From NCBI GenBank assembly GCA_014338405.1, contig JTDE01000288.1, positions 77,284 through 141,283 of the forward strand: a stretch of DNA of 64,000 bases. Reading direction: 5' to 3'. Under the pieces are notes generated by a model. The model was given only the letters and a program-made list of their open reading frames with translations, was not told where the DNA came from and searched no databases. Of this stretch, positions 32,791 through 44,225 are shown one piece after another (position 1 is the stretch's first letter; every line of letters starts with the position of its first letter). Origin of the DNA: Paragonimus skrjabini miyazakii (lineage: Eukaryota > Platyhelminthes > Trematoda > Plagiorchiida > Troglotrematidae). Position numbers and translations under genes: made by a program.

Positions 32791-35700
32791 CGAGTTAGGT
32801 TGACAGTTTTTGATGACATTTTACGCCGACCGAAATCCAGTTCACCAGATGCATGGCGACGAGAAACGCACGTACCAGAAACACGTACAGACGCACAGCG
32901 GCTAAAGAACTACTATTTGTGAACTGTACTTCTGGGCAAACACACACAAACACACACATGGATACGTATATTTATATCAGCTAATTCACCTACATGTGAA
33001 CCAGATGAATGTTTTACAGCATTTCACGTTTTTACAATCCGATTCGCTCGGCAAAACTGATTGTGTGTGCGTTATACCAATACCGACCATTTGTTGTTGC
33101 GCCTTGCCATCTGGAGTCAGAACTGATAAATCCACTGCAATTTCATTTCAAACTGCCCTTGGTTTTTGTCTCTTTGTTACAATGAGGCGGAAGACGAGTC
33201 ACACATAAAAGCTATAAAACGGCTCAGTTTAAGAGCAACCCAGGGAGATGGTTATAATGAAGAGGTGTTATGCCAGACCTCTCAATAATTGTGAGTAGTT
33301 CGATATGGTTGAGAATGCAACTCAACCCGGGAGAAGAATTTGCGGGGTTTGATGTCTCGGCTAATATGGTGCGCTAGGTTCAAAGCCAGTCAAGAGGTGA
33401 GATTAGGCTATATTTTGAAGATTACGCAATCAGAGCTGTTCAGCCATTTTTAGAGATATAACAGCTTCAAGCGTGCAGCTAAACGTAGAGAGTAGCACCA
33501 TCTATTAATTACTACAGCATTTTAATTGACTGGTTTGATGTTAATTGCATGCAACCAAGAAGAACCTCTGAATTCGTGCCATGTCGCTATAAGCGTCATC
33601 CCCACAACAACCCAACTTCTTTAATAGCTGTAGTTAACCAATTTTCCTTGCAAAACACGGGTGCACCTGATAAGAATCTTTTGTATCAGATGACCCATGA
33701 AAAACTGGTTGCTGTTGAACACTGAATGACAAATTTATTTCACATCAAGTCTGTCCATATACATTACGAATGAGCTAGCTATAACGATATAGTATGACAA
33801 GCGTGGCAAATAGTATAGGAACCGATTGAGTATGCAATATTTATTACTGTTTCTTAGGTAGGATGAGATTTCCAAAATGTTTTTTAATGTTTATCCTCAA
33901 CAATATCATGTACAAGCAATCAACACCAGATTGACTTTTAGACATGCAAATAATGCAGTTTAATTTTTAGTGTACATTTTTTGGTATTCGTTCAACTGTG
34001 ATTGAAGGATAGTTTATGTCGACTTTTAATGACTTACAATCATTCTTGAACCGCTCCTACCATGTCCAATAAAGCCGTTTAGCCAGAACAGAAGAGTGAT
34101 CTGAGTACCAACGTTCAGTTACAGACAAAGGTTGTTGAACCTCAAGAATAAAGAATAATCGTAGTCACATAAATGAGTTTTCTTTGGCTGTAGAACAGCA
34201 GGAAAATACTGTACTCTAATTCAAGATGTCGACAACAAACAGTTATTTACCCATTCTGAAAATGTACTTCGTGAATTGGTTTTAGTCCTCTAGCCCATTT
34301 GGCAAACAACAATAAGTTTTCATGAGGTCAACTATAGTAATAAAAAATATGAATCTATTTCCCCACAATACTCAACGAATTTCTACAACCACACATAACT
34401 GTTTGATTTGTGTTCACAATGATTAATAAAATTCCGTTTTTATAATGACCGGTGATCCCATGTATCTTTTACTGTTCGTCACCAACTAATTCTTCTGGTG
34501 AACACCAACTGAGATAGCATAAGTATAGCCAATTATAATTTGCTCATAATGCGTCACTTTGAGTGAATTGGTTAATAACTCTGAGTCACATGCGTCGTCC
34601 ATATTATTGTGTGATTTCAACCGTTTGGAATGAGCCAACTTTTATGCATACCGCTGGAATCATGTTGTTCTCATTCAAAGAACGATTGTCTCGAATTTTA
34701 TGAGTTACCCTGATGAGAAATGTTTTCCGTCTGTCATTCTTAATGTCGTTTACTTACGAATGTCCGGATCAGCACTGTCCAGTCTATTTCCCTACATCGC
34801 TGTTAATTAAGAAATTTTTTATTAAGAAGCTATCTAGGATGTGACGGAAAAAAAGATTACATCCATATTGTTCACCACATCGCCATAGCTAGTGGCCTGA
34901 CGATTGTGATCGGTTGATACGGTCCAAATAATTGACAGTTTGTCACCGTTTCACGAACGTGTAAACCCCCATGATAATTGAATACTCCCTCCAACGGTCC
35001 GTCATATATGCATTTTATGTTTCGGATGCAACACGGGACTGTTCATGGTAGTTGGCGGTTTAGTACACGGATTTTTTAGACGGCCAAACCTTGACAAAAT
35101 TACTGCGCTTCAAAGCTTTGTATGATGAAAGAAGCTGACATTAAAGTTGGAATATCGACTTGTCTACTCCACCCAGAGTTCTCACAGCAAAGCCACTCGA
35201 CAACGTAGAGCAGTGGGCACACAGTTGATTTGGTAATTTAAACAAATCGTATCACCTTTCCATTTAGTTGAAACAGCAGTGACTCAAATGGGACAGAGTA
35301 TAGTGTAATAAAATATATAAGTAGGAAAAAGAAGACGTAAGGATTCCAACTGAGACGAAAATGCAGTTAGACCAAACAAGCACACGGGTGTCCAGAAATG
35401 AGCATGAATATCAGACGAAATTCCTGCACGTTACTAAATTACCCGCTGCAGGAAAACAACAGACAAAATCAAATTACGCGAGGCGTTTGAATCCACATCA
35501 AGTTTCTGGATTTTTGTAAGCATTCAACAGAGTTGCTCCTGAACTGTTCCCGGAAGCATCTGTATTTACGAAATTGATAGACACACGACTGCTTCAGTGT
35601 TCAATGTAAAGATGAACTATATAGCTTCTGACTAGTGTTCTGTGAGTAGCCATGTTCAGTAGAGTTCCATCGCGGAACCATTGTCACCCACGTTGATTGT

Positions 35701-36400
35701 GCCAAAAGCCAAACAGATTGTTGGGTGTTTGTCTTCACCATTGACTGATGACACAAAAACTCGGCACGTATTGAATATCAACATGGAAGGTGAGACTAGA
35801 GGCTGTATTTTTGGCCTATCTTTCATACCGAATACTACAGTCTACGCAATACATTAAAACACCCCCATAATAAAAAGTTACATTCGACGTGTTTCTCCAA
35901 AATTCGCCTCAGTGGTTAAGAAGTACACGGAAAAAAAGACTAGAAAAACACCAATGGTAAGTTTTAGGCTACGAAGGAGGACATGAAAAATACATGGAAA
36001 TAAAAGATGTAACGCAGTAGTATGTATCGGTGTATTTTATGCAGGATTAGGGAAGCAACCTAATATGACTCTGTAGGTGAAACCCAAACAATGCTTTCAA
36101 TATATAGTGTAGTGTCGTACTTAGTAAAGATAAAAGTTAGCAGGTCGCTGCGTTTTAAGTTTTTTAAAGCAAAATGTTGTGCTTTACAAAAACGAGGAAT
36201 ATTCCTTGATGAGAATGTGTCTAACGTATTCGCCATCTTTTAGTTAACATTGCGTTTTAAGTACGTTGATGAACCACTTACCGGAAGCGTTTGCGGCTGC
36301 AATCGTCATTGCAAAATGTGATAACATCACTGTGCTTAATGTGTTGACAGTTTTGTTGTGCACTGTTCAACTAAAGTCACCATTGCGCAGTTGTAATTTA
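32791..36400. other. No recognisable gene
   Basis: Very AT-rich with almost no frames over 60 codons. A short CA-rich microsatellite lies at 32941-32958. No RT or SINE sequence was recognised. Confidence 0.4.
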
Positions 36401-36408
36401 GTGAACGT

Positions 36409-36591
36409 TTGGACGCCACTCCGGATAGCACTCCTCTAGACGATCCGTTTCAAGACTGCATCTTTCCACTACGTAAGAGTAACACTAAGACTTTGAAAAC
36501 CTACCTGAATAGTCTTTTGCTATCACATTTTTCTGGCCAGCGTGAGTCTGCTTATCTGCTCCTAGCCGTACACTCAATAGTTACTTCCGAG
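36409..36591 (+). CDS. Candidate exon, product unknown
   Basis: An open frame from an AG acceptor-like site (…TAATTTAG, about 36402) reads through FQDCIFPLRKSNTKTLKTYL and LLAVHSIVTSE to a GTAAGT donor-like site at about 36590. Composition is protein-like (leucine-rich helix pattern). I do not recognise the family. Splice phase to the next candidate exon could not be made to agree, so linkage is unproven. Confidence 0.25.
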
Positions 36592-37059
36592 TAAGTTCGT
36601 CAAGTTATTCGATGAACGTGTCTCAGCCAGCAGACCTGGTTGAGTATCAACATGGATGAGATCTCATTCAGCTCTGAACGGCGAACTACGCAGTAATTTG
36701 GAACCATATCTGACTACTATGTACATGGGATGAGCCACGGGCATGACAAATGGGTACAACTCAGATACCGTACAGTCCCTTAATGTAGTGTCCGTGTTGA
36801 CCTCGTTAAGGTACTTGTGAAATTGTTGTACCCGGTTTCAGTGTTGTTGAAACGTGGCCGTATATTATATTATCTTCCTTAAATAAACTCCATCAATCAT
36901 CTTTATTTATTACTTCAGCTTCTACTACCAGCTCCATTACTGTTATACACTCTGAGTTCTTTGAAATTCTAAATGCAAAGATTGGACACTTTCTTTTTGC
37001 ACTTTTTCTTAAGTAACTCATAATTCCTGTCACCCTTTAACCCACAAATAGCCGTTTTG

Positions 37060-37315
37060 TTCCGACCCAACCACTGGCAATTTGTTTAAGTGGGTTCAGT
37101 TTCGTTTATCGTTCCCCATTACTGCTCGATGCACATTTCGTGCCCACTACACTGCACGGGCCCATTCTTCATTCAATTTTCGAGGATTTTTCACATTCGA
37201 TATGATAGGCAACTCCCGTGTACACTTATCCAGTGAGCATCATATCAAAACCAATTTTAATATGCGCTTTCTCATTAACCGTTCCAAAGGAAAAAATATA
37301 TTTTCTACCGTTGAG
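37060..37315 (+). CDS. Candidate exon, product unknown
   Basis: A continuous frame of about 85 codons (TGNLFKWVQFRLSFP … FNFRGFFTFDMIGNSR … FLINRSKGKNIFSTVE), rich in F and R, is open while the other two frames are full of stops, and ends at a GTATGC donor-like site near 37315. The pattern resembles beta-rich domains but I cannot name one. It could belong to the same gene as 36409-36591 or to a transposon. Confidence 0.27.
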
Positions 37316-37839
37316 GTATGCTTTATTGGATTACCAGATTACAAGTCTGAACTCGAATCCTTAGCGAACGATCAAGGAGTCCTGGTTTTATTGTAGTGCA
37401 ACATCTGGGACAGCACCGTGGCGCGGTTGAAATGCACCTCGCTTTTGGTTTTTAAGATGCGGTTCGTTTAGATACGTCTTTCAAGACGTCCTGAAACGGT
37501 GTTAGCTTTGTTCGCGCGAGCTCGTAGCTAGCGGACAATGTACAGGTCTATTTACAGATTGCTAACCAAGTAACAGAATACTTTGGCACAGCACTTCCAA
37601 CCGGAGATCACAACATGAAAGAAAACACCCTACTCTTACTTATGTTTCAGTCAAACTGGTTTGACAAGATTGCAAGTGCCTCGGCAACTTACCACAATCC
37701 TTCCTAACAGTGCGAAACTAGCCCACTTTCATCTGTATATGTTGGCGTACAGTCGAGTATGATAACCGACTAGGAACACCTGAGCATCGACCACTCAGCA
37801 GACACCCATCCATTCGGTAGTCTATTTGAACACCATCCT

Positions 37840-38240
37840 CGGAGTTTCGAAAACCGATTGTTGGTAGCGCTTTCAAAAATAAACTGGATAGGGCTGGAGC
37901 CAAGACACAAACTTACTACATACCAGCTTTAAGTGATAAATTATCCGAAGTCTTTCCAACCGGCTTTGCCTTCAGCTTTTTGACATCATATCGTATTTTA
38001 GTCAAACTGACGAATTCACCTGGAACTCCAATCTTACCAAGCGCCGTTCACTGTGCTTCAAGATTTACGACATCAAATACAGTGATGAGGTTCGCAAAAG
38101 GAATGTCCGCTGGCTGACTGCATTATCCACAGTTATCCTGGAGCTGACTAGAGTTGAACACTATATCAATAGTACTTCAACTATCTGTGGCTTCATACTT
38201 TTCCGCAGAAGTATTCGTCTACGAGGTTTGAACATTGAGT
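37840..38240 (+). CDS. Overlapping open frames, product unknown
   Basis: Two frames overlap without ATG. One runs 37847-38115 (KPIVGSAFKNKLDRAG … FPTGFAFSFLTSYRILVK) and the other 37977-38240 (ISYFSQTDEFTWNSNLTKRR … KIYDIKYSDEVRKRNVRW). Each is open for about 88 codons. The overlap may reflect a frameshift in one old coding sequence. No family recognised. Confidence 0.2.
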
Positions 38241-39050
38241 AGACAAAACAGGATTCTTTCTAGCAACTTTCCCACATAGCGTATAAGATTATTTCCTCAG
38301 TCACTGTCCGTGCTGTGCTTATTTTACCTGCCCCTAAATCAAGGTGCACTGATAGAATCCGTGAACTCCTAAGAGATTGTTCGCGTTACTTAGATGGGCT
38401 GGACAAACTTGTGCGGGTTATTTAGAAATTTGGGCCGCCATGCTTTAAAAGGTTCTCTTGTCCATCTGAAGCCTATTCATTTCGCAGTTGTTCAATGGTC
38501 TCTTGAACTCTTGGAAAGTTCTAGGAATAAGCAACAGAATCTGATATATCTCTCAGTCAGATCACCCACGATCATCCAGTTAACGGTAGCAAAACGATTC
38601 AGTAGGCTGCCAAAATGTTTGAAAAATTTCCTCGTTATGTATTCCGGTTCTGTATGCAAAACGACAGAGGCCCCGTCCGCTCCTGTTTCAGCTCAATGGA
38701 CGGACGGATCAAAGTAGCTTTCAGCGCGCTATAGAGGATCAAAGTATCTGTGCATCACATTAGCTTGTTTCTGCAACAATCGTCTTTATCTTCGTGAAAT
38801 CATTCAGCGAGTTGGTGGCAACCGTCAAGGAATGTCTTTTTCATCTTCATCGCTCGGGTTTACAATGGAGAAAGCCAGCCCACCATCCTTCTTTAGTAAC
38901 AGGCTCAAGATTATTAAATTCTTGTTGTCGAAAAAATCGGGGAAGTTCCATCACTGCATACCGCTTCACACAGGATCTGCTTATTGAGGAGTTGTCACGT
39001 ACCACTAAAGGTAATAAATAAATGGCAGCATCCTTCAGACAAACAGGACT
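38241..39050 (+). other. Open frames of uncertain status
   Basis: The frame 38394-38717 (107 codons) and an alternative frame with FEKFPRYVFRFCMQNDRG near 38620-38670 look partly protein-like. No start, splice site or motif settles which, if any, is coding. Confidence 0.2.
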
Positions 39051-39054
39051 CGCA

Positions 39055-39235
39055 CGTTTGGAAAAAGTCCTCGTCTTTGAGTCCAGTTGTGAAACGAATA
39101 AATGCTACTGACGAGGTCTAACAAGAGCGAAAGTCAAATTTAATGCTTCATTTCCAAACAGACTAGCCGGAATGTTTAGTATGAATACGATGACTGCGCT
39201 CTAATGTGAATGATGTTCAGTTTGAAAAGATAAAA
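39055..39235 (+). repeat. SINE-A copy 9 with intact hammerhead boxes
   Basis: Plus strand: a weak head (about 39060-39105) and the hammerhead core at 39108-39132, followed by the tail TTTAATGCTTCATTTCC and a GCGCTCTAATGTGAATGATG end. The copy is 5'-truncated. Confidence 0.55.
39108..39132 (+). ncRNA. Hammerhead core in SINE-A copy 9
   Basis: CTGACGA at 39108-39114 fits CUGANGA with all invariant bases. Stem II is GGTC (39115-39118) with GAGC (39125-39128), three of four pairs, loop TAACAA. GAAA is at 39129-39132. This is the only SINE-A copy in the window with both catalytic boxes intact. A matching helix III and cleavage triplet upstream were not resolved. Confidence 0.5.
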
Positions 39236-40099
39236 TGTTGTGAGTGTTTCACATGATGCATCGCATAAACTAACTACCTGAATCCGTTTTAGCAGAGCAG
39301 CTCCTGAAAACTACCATTTGTGGTGAAATCATAAAAGTACACCAAGTTTGTTCATTCTGCTTTTTTCCAAAGCAAAACTGAATATCTGTGGATTTTTCTT
39401 GGACTGATGCGATTGTTTCTCAATATTTGAACCATCATGGAAATACAAAGAGGTTTTGACGTTAAAAATGATAGCATCTGGGGAGATAAAAAACTTATTA
39501 ACTTTTGGTTAACACAGTGTATTCATACTATGCTAATCAAAAGAATTTCTATTAACTAAATATCGTTTGCGAGGAACTATTGATCCTATTGTGTACCTAC
39601 GAAACGAACTAAATTGAAGTCACAGCTTGCAATCTGCAAGGTTTACGTATATGGCCAATAAATCTGTACATAAAATGTGCCGGCTAACCAAGAACCATGG
39701 ACAGTGAACGCAACTGATCAGCCACCAGGATTATTCCGGTAGTTCATTCAGATTACAAACTCAGCCCATCATGAATATATGGAATTGTTTCGGTTGTTTA
39801 AATGTACTCGGAGAATTCATCAGAAGTTAAAACGAGGCGAACAGACTCGTTTTTCGGTGAGTCATCTTCAGGCCAAATACAACACAATAAATATGAAATT
39901 AGTTGTCTAGTCAAGATTTTGTGGAATTTAATACAGTGTGAATCTAATGTCATTTCGGGATTACGGGCATGGTTACTGTGGTGTCGTGTCAAGTGTTCCA
40001 ACGACGGCAGGCCATGGTGTCTTCAGTACTTAAACAAAAGACTTCTGGGCACACAGATTAGGGTTTTGCAGCCGGATTCCGGTCGTCTTCGCAGCAGCC
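39236..40099. other. No recognisable gene
   Basis: Likely includes decayed 5' sequence of the PLE starting near 40100. The minus-strand motif at 39852-39871 (CTGAAGA … GAAA) has no stem II. The overlapping frames 39802-40146 (+) and 40001-39798 (-) lack motifs. Confidence 0.35.
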
Positions 40100-40740
40100 C
40101 TGCTATCAATACCCTAGCGCGAAACCCAGTTTGCGTGAGATGTTGACAAGAGATCATACTGAGGCTTTAAAGAACCTACAGAAGGACGACAACATCCTGA
40201 TTACTAGACCTGGTAAGGGCGCGAGGATAGTGTTGTTAGATAAACAATCGTATCTAAACAGGATGAACGATATACTAAAAGAGGATGCCATATTTCGAAG
40301 AAGGGAGTCTGAGAAAGACAAGACACTTGCAACTGAGAAGCATATTTCTAAACTCCTGAGAAACACGAAGCAAAGTGGATGTATTGACGCCTCAGTAATC
40401 GAGCGGGTGCGACCGACAGTCTCAGTTATATTAAGATTCTACGGTTTACCTACAATTCATAAAGATGGCGTACCCCTACGCCCGATTTTAGACATGATAT
40501 ACTCACCATATCATGCACTGGCTCAATGGCTAACTGTACTTTTAGAACCACTCTGCAACAGACTAGCTCCAAATAGCCTCAATGATACTTTTCAGTTCAT
40601 TGAATGTATAAAAAACCTGACTATTAAGAATAAGAGAATGTTATCATTGGACTTGTGCTCGCTATTCACGAACGTGTAACTTGGAGGGACAATTGATTTT
40701 TTTACTAATGAGTAGTTTGGCAGATTTATGATTTTAGATG
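40100..40740 (+). pseudogene. Penelope-like element RT, 5' part, split by insertion
   Basis: The frame 40131-40679 gives the PLE finger and palm start: LQKDDNILITRPGKGARIV (canonical RPDKGAG has become RPGKGAR), then RFYGLPTIHKDGVPLRPILD and SPYHALAQWLTVLLEPL, ending LDLCSLFTNV at a TAA. About 20 further codons of PLE-like sequence follow after stops, up to about 40740, where the foldback element begins. The PLE resumes at 41150. In intact PLEs LFTNVPL is followed directly by the second palm block, so the insertion interrupts one RT. It is non-functional. Confidence 0.85.
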
Positions 40741-40762
40741 AGACCCAATTGTGAAAAGTCAT

Positions 40763-40842
40763 GGATTCGGCTGGATTCGAACCGGCGACAGAAACACCAT
40801 GCCTCAACGCGGCAAGCGCTTTACCAGCTGAGCTACGAAGCC
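40763..40842 (-). other. tRNA-like sequence, left arm
   Basis: Mirror of 41043-41122 with one mismatch in the acceptor stem (GGCTTCG against CGAATCC). A-box TAGCTCAGCTGG and B-box GGTTCGAATCC are intact. Not a functional tRNA (see the right arm). Confidence 0.6.
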
Positions 40843-41042
40843 ACACCAGGAGCTCGGAAATTTCACATTTGGACTCCGTTACCCACCTATGCTCAACAGT
40901 GACGTTGGTGGATTCCAGCGTGAACTGTTCGAGAAATCCTGCCTGGGCAGTCGATCCCCTGGATCATTTGGTGGATTCCATATTAGACAGTGGGACGAGT
41001 GGGTAACCGAGTCCAAATGTAAAATTTCCGAGCTCCTGGCGT

Positions 41043-41122
41043 GGCTTCGTAGCTCAGCTGGTAAAGCGCTTGCCGCGTTGAGGCATGGTGTTTCTGTCGC
41101 CGGTTCGAATCCAGCCGAAGCC
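41043..41122 (+). other. tRNA-like sequence, right arm
   Basis: The acceptor stem is perfect: GGCTTCG (41043-41049) with CGAAGCC (41116-41122), followed by A. A-box TAGCTCAGCTGG, B-box GGTTCGAATCC, and a T-stem with four of five pairs. The likely anticodon stem is TGCC/GGCA with loop GCGTTGA, which would give anticodon GTT but has C in place of the invariant U33. The variable region is about 12 bases, too long for a type I tRNA, and the D-stem is weak. More likely a tRNA-derived pol III promoter than a working tRNA. Confidence 0.55.
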
Positions 41123-41149
41123 ATGACTTTTCACAATTGGGCCCCAACT

Positions 41150-41580
41150 AAAATGGATTTTATGCTTGATTAAATCGATTTGAATAACATGCAATTCGTA
41201 ATGCCTGATGAGCAATTTGAAGACCTTTTTTGGTTCGCACGCAGGATATCCAGTTTCAATCTGATGGGAAAATCTATTGCCAGAAGAATGGGGTTGCAAT
41301 GGGCTCGCCGCTAGGCCCTTTGCTGGCTGACATTTTTATGGGTATGATAGAACAAACACGGCTAGCAGGATTGATAGAGCAGTGCCTGTTGTGTAAACGT
41401 TATGTAGCTGACATTTTCTGTATCGTCGATAGCAACACCGATATTAACTGCCTGCTATCACCGACCAACTCAGCTCACAAGAAACTGAAGTGCACTATGG
41501 AAATAGGATAAGATGGAAAACTAACTTTCCTAGATGTTGCGTTATTGAAACTTCCAGATAGATCAGTTCAGCGAGGCATG
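41150..41580 (+). pseudogene. Penelope-like element RT, 3' part after the insertion
   Basis: Resumes with PDEQFEDLF and, after a frameshift, QDIQFQSDGKIYCQKNGVAM, GSPLGPLLADIFMGMIE, and the catalytic box as YVADIF (canonical YVDDIF; the first catalytic D is A). After a TAA at 41509-41511 the frame continues DGKLTFLDVALLKLPDRSVQ and ends near 41575 in a chimeric junction. Both the insertion and the lost catalytic residue make it dead. Confidence 0.82.
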
Positions 41581-41603
41581 CTTCCTATGCATGCATGCTA
41601 TCT

Positions 41604-41868
41604 GGAGCTAGTCTATTGCAGAGTGGTTCTAAAAGTACAGTTAGCCATTGAGCCAGTGCATGATATGGTGAGTATATCATGTCTAAAATCGGGCGTAGGG
41701 GTAAGCCATCTTTATGAATTGTAGGTAAACCATAGAGTCTTAGTATAACTGAAACTGTCGATCGCACCCGCTCGAATACTGAGGCGTCAATACATCCACT
41801 TTGCTTCGTGTTTCTCAGGAGTTTAGAAATATGCTTCTCAGTTGCAAGTGTCTTGTCTTTTTCAGACT
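41604..41868 (-). pseudogene. Inverted PLE RT fragment
   Basis: Reverse-complement copy of 40308-40575: minus-strand translation ESEKDKTLATEKHISKLL through VILRLYGLPTIHKDGLPL to LLEPLCNRLAPDS, nearly identical to the plus copy 1.3 kb away (for example VIER is VFER). It abuts the end of the plus PLE at about 41580-41600 through a GCATGC-rich junction and touches a SINE-A tail at 41869. Confidence 0.82.
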
Positions 41869-41869
41869 C

Positions 41870-41925
41870 CATTCGACAGCTGCGATCAATTGTGGATGGT
41901 GTTCAATCTACATTACCAATGTATT
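41870..41925 (+). repeat. SINE-A tail fragment
   Basis: CGACAGCTGCGATCAATTGT followed by GGATGGTGTTCAA matches the 3' end of the SINE-A family (compare 56819-56850). It lies directly against the inverted PLE fragment. Confidence 0.5.
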
Positions 41926-41929
41926 GGTA

Positions 41930-44055
41930 TTTTCGGCATTAACACGGTTAGAACAATATAGCCATTTCGACATATACTAAACACTAATGGAAGAGACTGC
42001 TAAAAACGACCAGGTGGAAATCGTTGTTTCTGATCATGCTCCGAGTCAGCGTACTAGCCGAAATGTTGCTATAAGCATAGTATGACCACACCTAATTAAC
42101 GTGAGAGTTCTAACCCGGCATCCCGTACGAGCAGCCATTCCAACGTAGAGGAACTGGAAAATAAACACGGATTAGACTATGTGTTGCGTGTGATGCTGTA
42201 TACTGTGCAGTCGAACCAAAATGAACAGAGGAATCAGGGTTCACTTCGCGTCAGCTGGATAACAGACATTGTTTGCGTGGAAGACAAACGGTAAAGCACT
42301 GACAAAACCGTTTACACACTCGTCTCAAAGTATGGCGGTGATCCAGTGGTAGCCTTGGTCTTGTGTGGCCTGAAACATTTTATAATTCTGTGATCTGCCA
42401 ACTATGCCAGTACGGTTGAATGTTTGAAAACACTTTCAGCGTGTGCTTATCCGCATGTCTCTTAGGTGTTCGCTGTTTAGTCCGAGACGGCTAAAGAAGA
42501 TTTTTGATCTCGCGTGTATGTTGGTTCTCCAAATGATAGCTCCAAAATACAATGACAACAGGTACACATGTTTCAGTTGGCGATCGATAATCAGTATTTT
42601 CACGTTACTGAAGACATGTTGGATCAGTCAGTTCTTCGGTGAACGGTTCGGTGTACGTGTGCATGCATCACACTGTGGCTGTTACGTAGAGTGAACCGAA
42701 TAGCACGAGCACTGGCAATACCGTTTTAGGGGTGACGCGATGGACCACTGTGTCACTATGTTCGGGTTATGTTAGAACATAAGGTATTCACTTCAGCTCG
42801 TTGGCTGGTGGTCGCATACAAATTGGCTTGTACATTAAACAGTATGTGGACCAGATAACGCCGCTAAATCAGCAGCCCGGTAGTTGTACAGTTAAATGAG
42901 TCAGTCTTCTGTTGGGTGACTTTTGGCATACACGTGATGGAGACTGCCTGTAAAATTAATGTGTAACATGTAAGCATGCGATCCCCTACCTACAAAAATC
43001 TTTCTAAAGGTGAAAAAAATATTGCAACGAGTAGTGTCCACTACTTGCGTAGATCTGATCGATTGCACACGTCAGCCGTTGATCGTTGTTTCAGTGTTGA
43101 CCTGTGATTAGTAGAAACCAGACTCTAGAAGCGCATCCTTTGACCAGCTCAAGAATGTGACAAATCTAAGTCCGATGCACACAGTACACACAGGTGATTC
43201 AAACTTGGTTAATACCGGAAAGCCTCATCACAGACTGTTCGTTTACGTAATGGCAGCGGACTTATTTTAGCACGTGGTGTTGATAGATAAGCTTTATGCA
43301 GTTGACGATACCTATCTTCGAAGCAATATACTGCTCGAATGGATTTACAAAGAAATCGCATTGCTAACAAGTAAACGATCTTCGCCTCATTTATCCAGTC
43401 CGAAGTTTACATGACACAAAGCTCATGAAAAAAGTAGGTGTTATTGCGACAAAAACGTTAGAATTGAGATTTCTGTTCACATAATCACTCAGAAAATAAC
43501 TTGTTCTTATTGCTGGATACGACGAAGCATCTTTGTACAAGTCCCGTAGTAGGTAAAAGTACTTGGTTTGGTATAGATTCAATAAGACGTAACAGTACAG
43601 TACTAGGCATTGGGCATATGAGACTACCTAAGTGAGACTCTCTGGCGTTGACGAATCGGTCGTAATGAATTTCTAATTGTCGATTCACTGAATTATTCCT
43701 CTTGGACTATATCAAACGTAGGACCTGAATAGAACGTCCACAAGTGGTGGAAGGGCTAAGGATGGCCAACCTCCTAATGTAACTTGCAGTTTATGAAAAT
43801 TTCATAAAACATGTGTTGCTATCATGCCTAATAGGATAGTTTTGTAAAAACTAAGCTGTGTATGCCATTTCGAGCGTTTGTAATGAACAACCGTCATTGA
43901 TAAGTAGTAGAGAATTTTTCTTGAGATCAGCTGGATCTCACTCATAAATGACCGCAGATTTCGTAGTCCTAGAGACTTTCTGAGTTTTGTTAGCACAAAG
44001 CTCAAGCATCCTGCGCACTATTCACGAGAAACTGTGATTGGGCATTTGCGCGTAA
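41930..44055. other. No recognisable gene
   Basis: Short frames (42443-42694 +, 43688-43391 -) without motifs. No repeat family recognised. Confidence 0.4.
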
Positions 44056-44059
44056 TAAG

Positions 44060-44225
44060 TCTGTCGTGCCGTGGCATAGGGTTCAACACGGTTACCTCAT
44101 GCACAAGGGGCCGAGTTAAAAATTCGGCCAGTGCAATGCTGGCGAACTCGATCAGGAGTGAAACATGTGTATAGATTTACTTTTTGAAAGGGACTAGGTA
44201 ATACATCTAAGAGAATGCAAAAGTT
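44060..44225 (+). repeat. SINE-A copy 11
   Basis: tRNA-like head with A-box-like TGGCATAGGGTTCAACACGG (about 44072-44091) and a degenerate B-box (TTAAAAATTCGGCC), the hammerhead core at 44139-44163, and a tail ending in a GGGACTAGG-like stretch. The 5' module was not recognised. Confidence 0.55.
44139..44163 (+). ncRNA. Hammerhead core in SINE-A copy 11
   Basis: CTGGCGA (44139-44145; one invariant base changed, A6 to G), stem II ACTC (44146-44149) with GAGT (44156-44159), all four pairs, loop GATCAG, GAAA (44160-44163). Relative to other copies stem II has changed on both sides (GCTC/GAGC to ACTC/GAGT), a compensatory change that supports a structured RNA in the family's past. Confidence 0.5.

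Larger units (their letters stand above)
40744..41141. mobile_element. 398-bp foldback element with tRNA-like arms
   Basis: Arms 40744-40886 and 40999-41141 (143 bp each) are reverse complements with about four mismatches and no indel (paired positions sum to 81885). The 112-bp spacer contains GGTGGATTCCA twice. Each arm carries a tRNA-like sequence with A- and B-box. The unit begins CCCAATTGTGAAAAGTCATG and interrupts the PLE RT frame, so it is a real insertion. No clear target-site duplication was seen. No protein is encoded: the 81- to 94-codon frames across it are translations of the tRNA-like arms. It could be a head-to-head pair of SINEs or a MITE-like foldback. Confidence 0.75.

Noticed and set aside
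39852..39871. CTGAAGA … GAAA on the minus strand, upstream of the 40.1-kb PLE
   Set aside because: No stem II pairing, and opposite in strand to the PLE.
41043..41122. Functional tRNA-Asn gene
   Set aside because: U33 is replaced by C, the variable region is too long, the D-stem is weak and the sequence is one arm of an inverted repeat inserted in a PLE.
40879..41173. Overlapping 81- to 94-codon frames on both strands with a shared repeated peptide
   Set aside because: They are translations of the tRNA-like foldback arms, not proteins.
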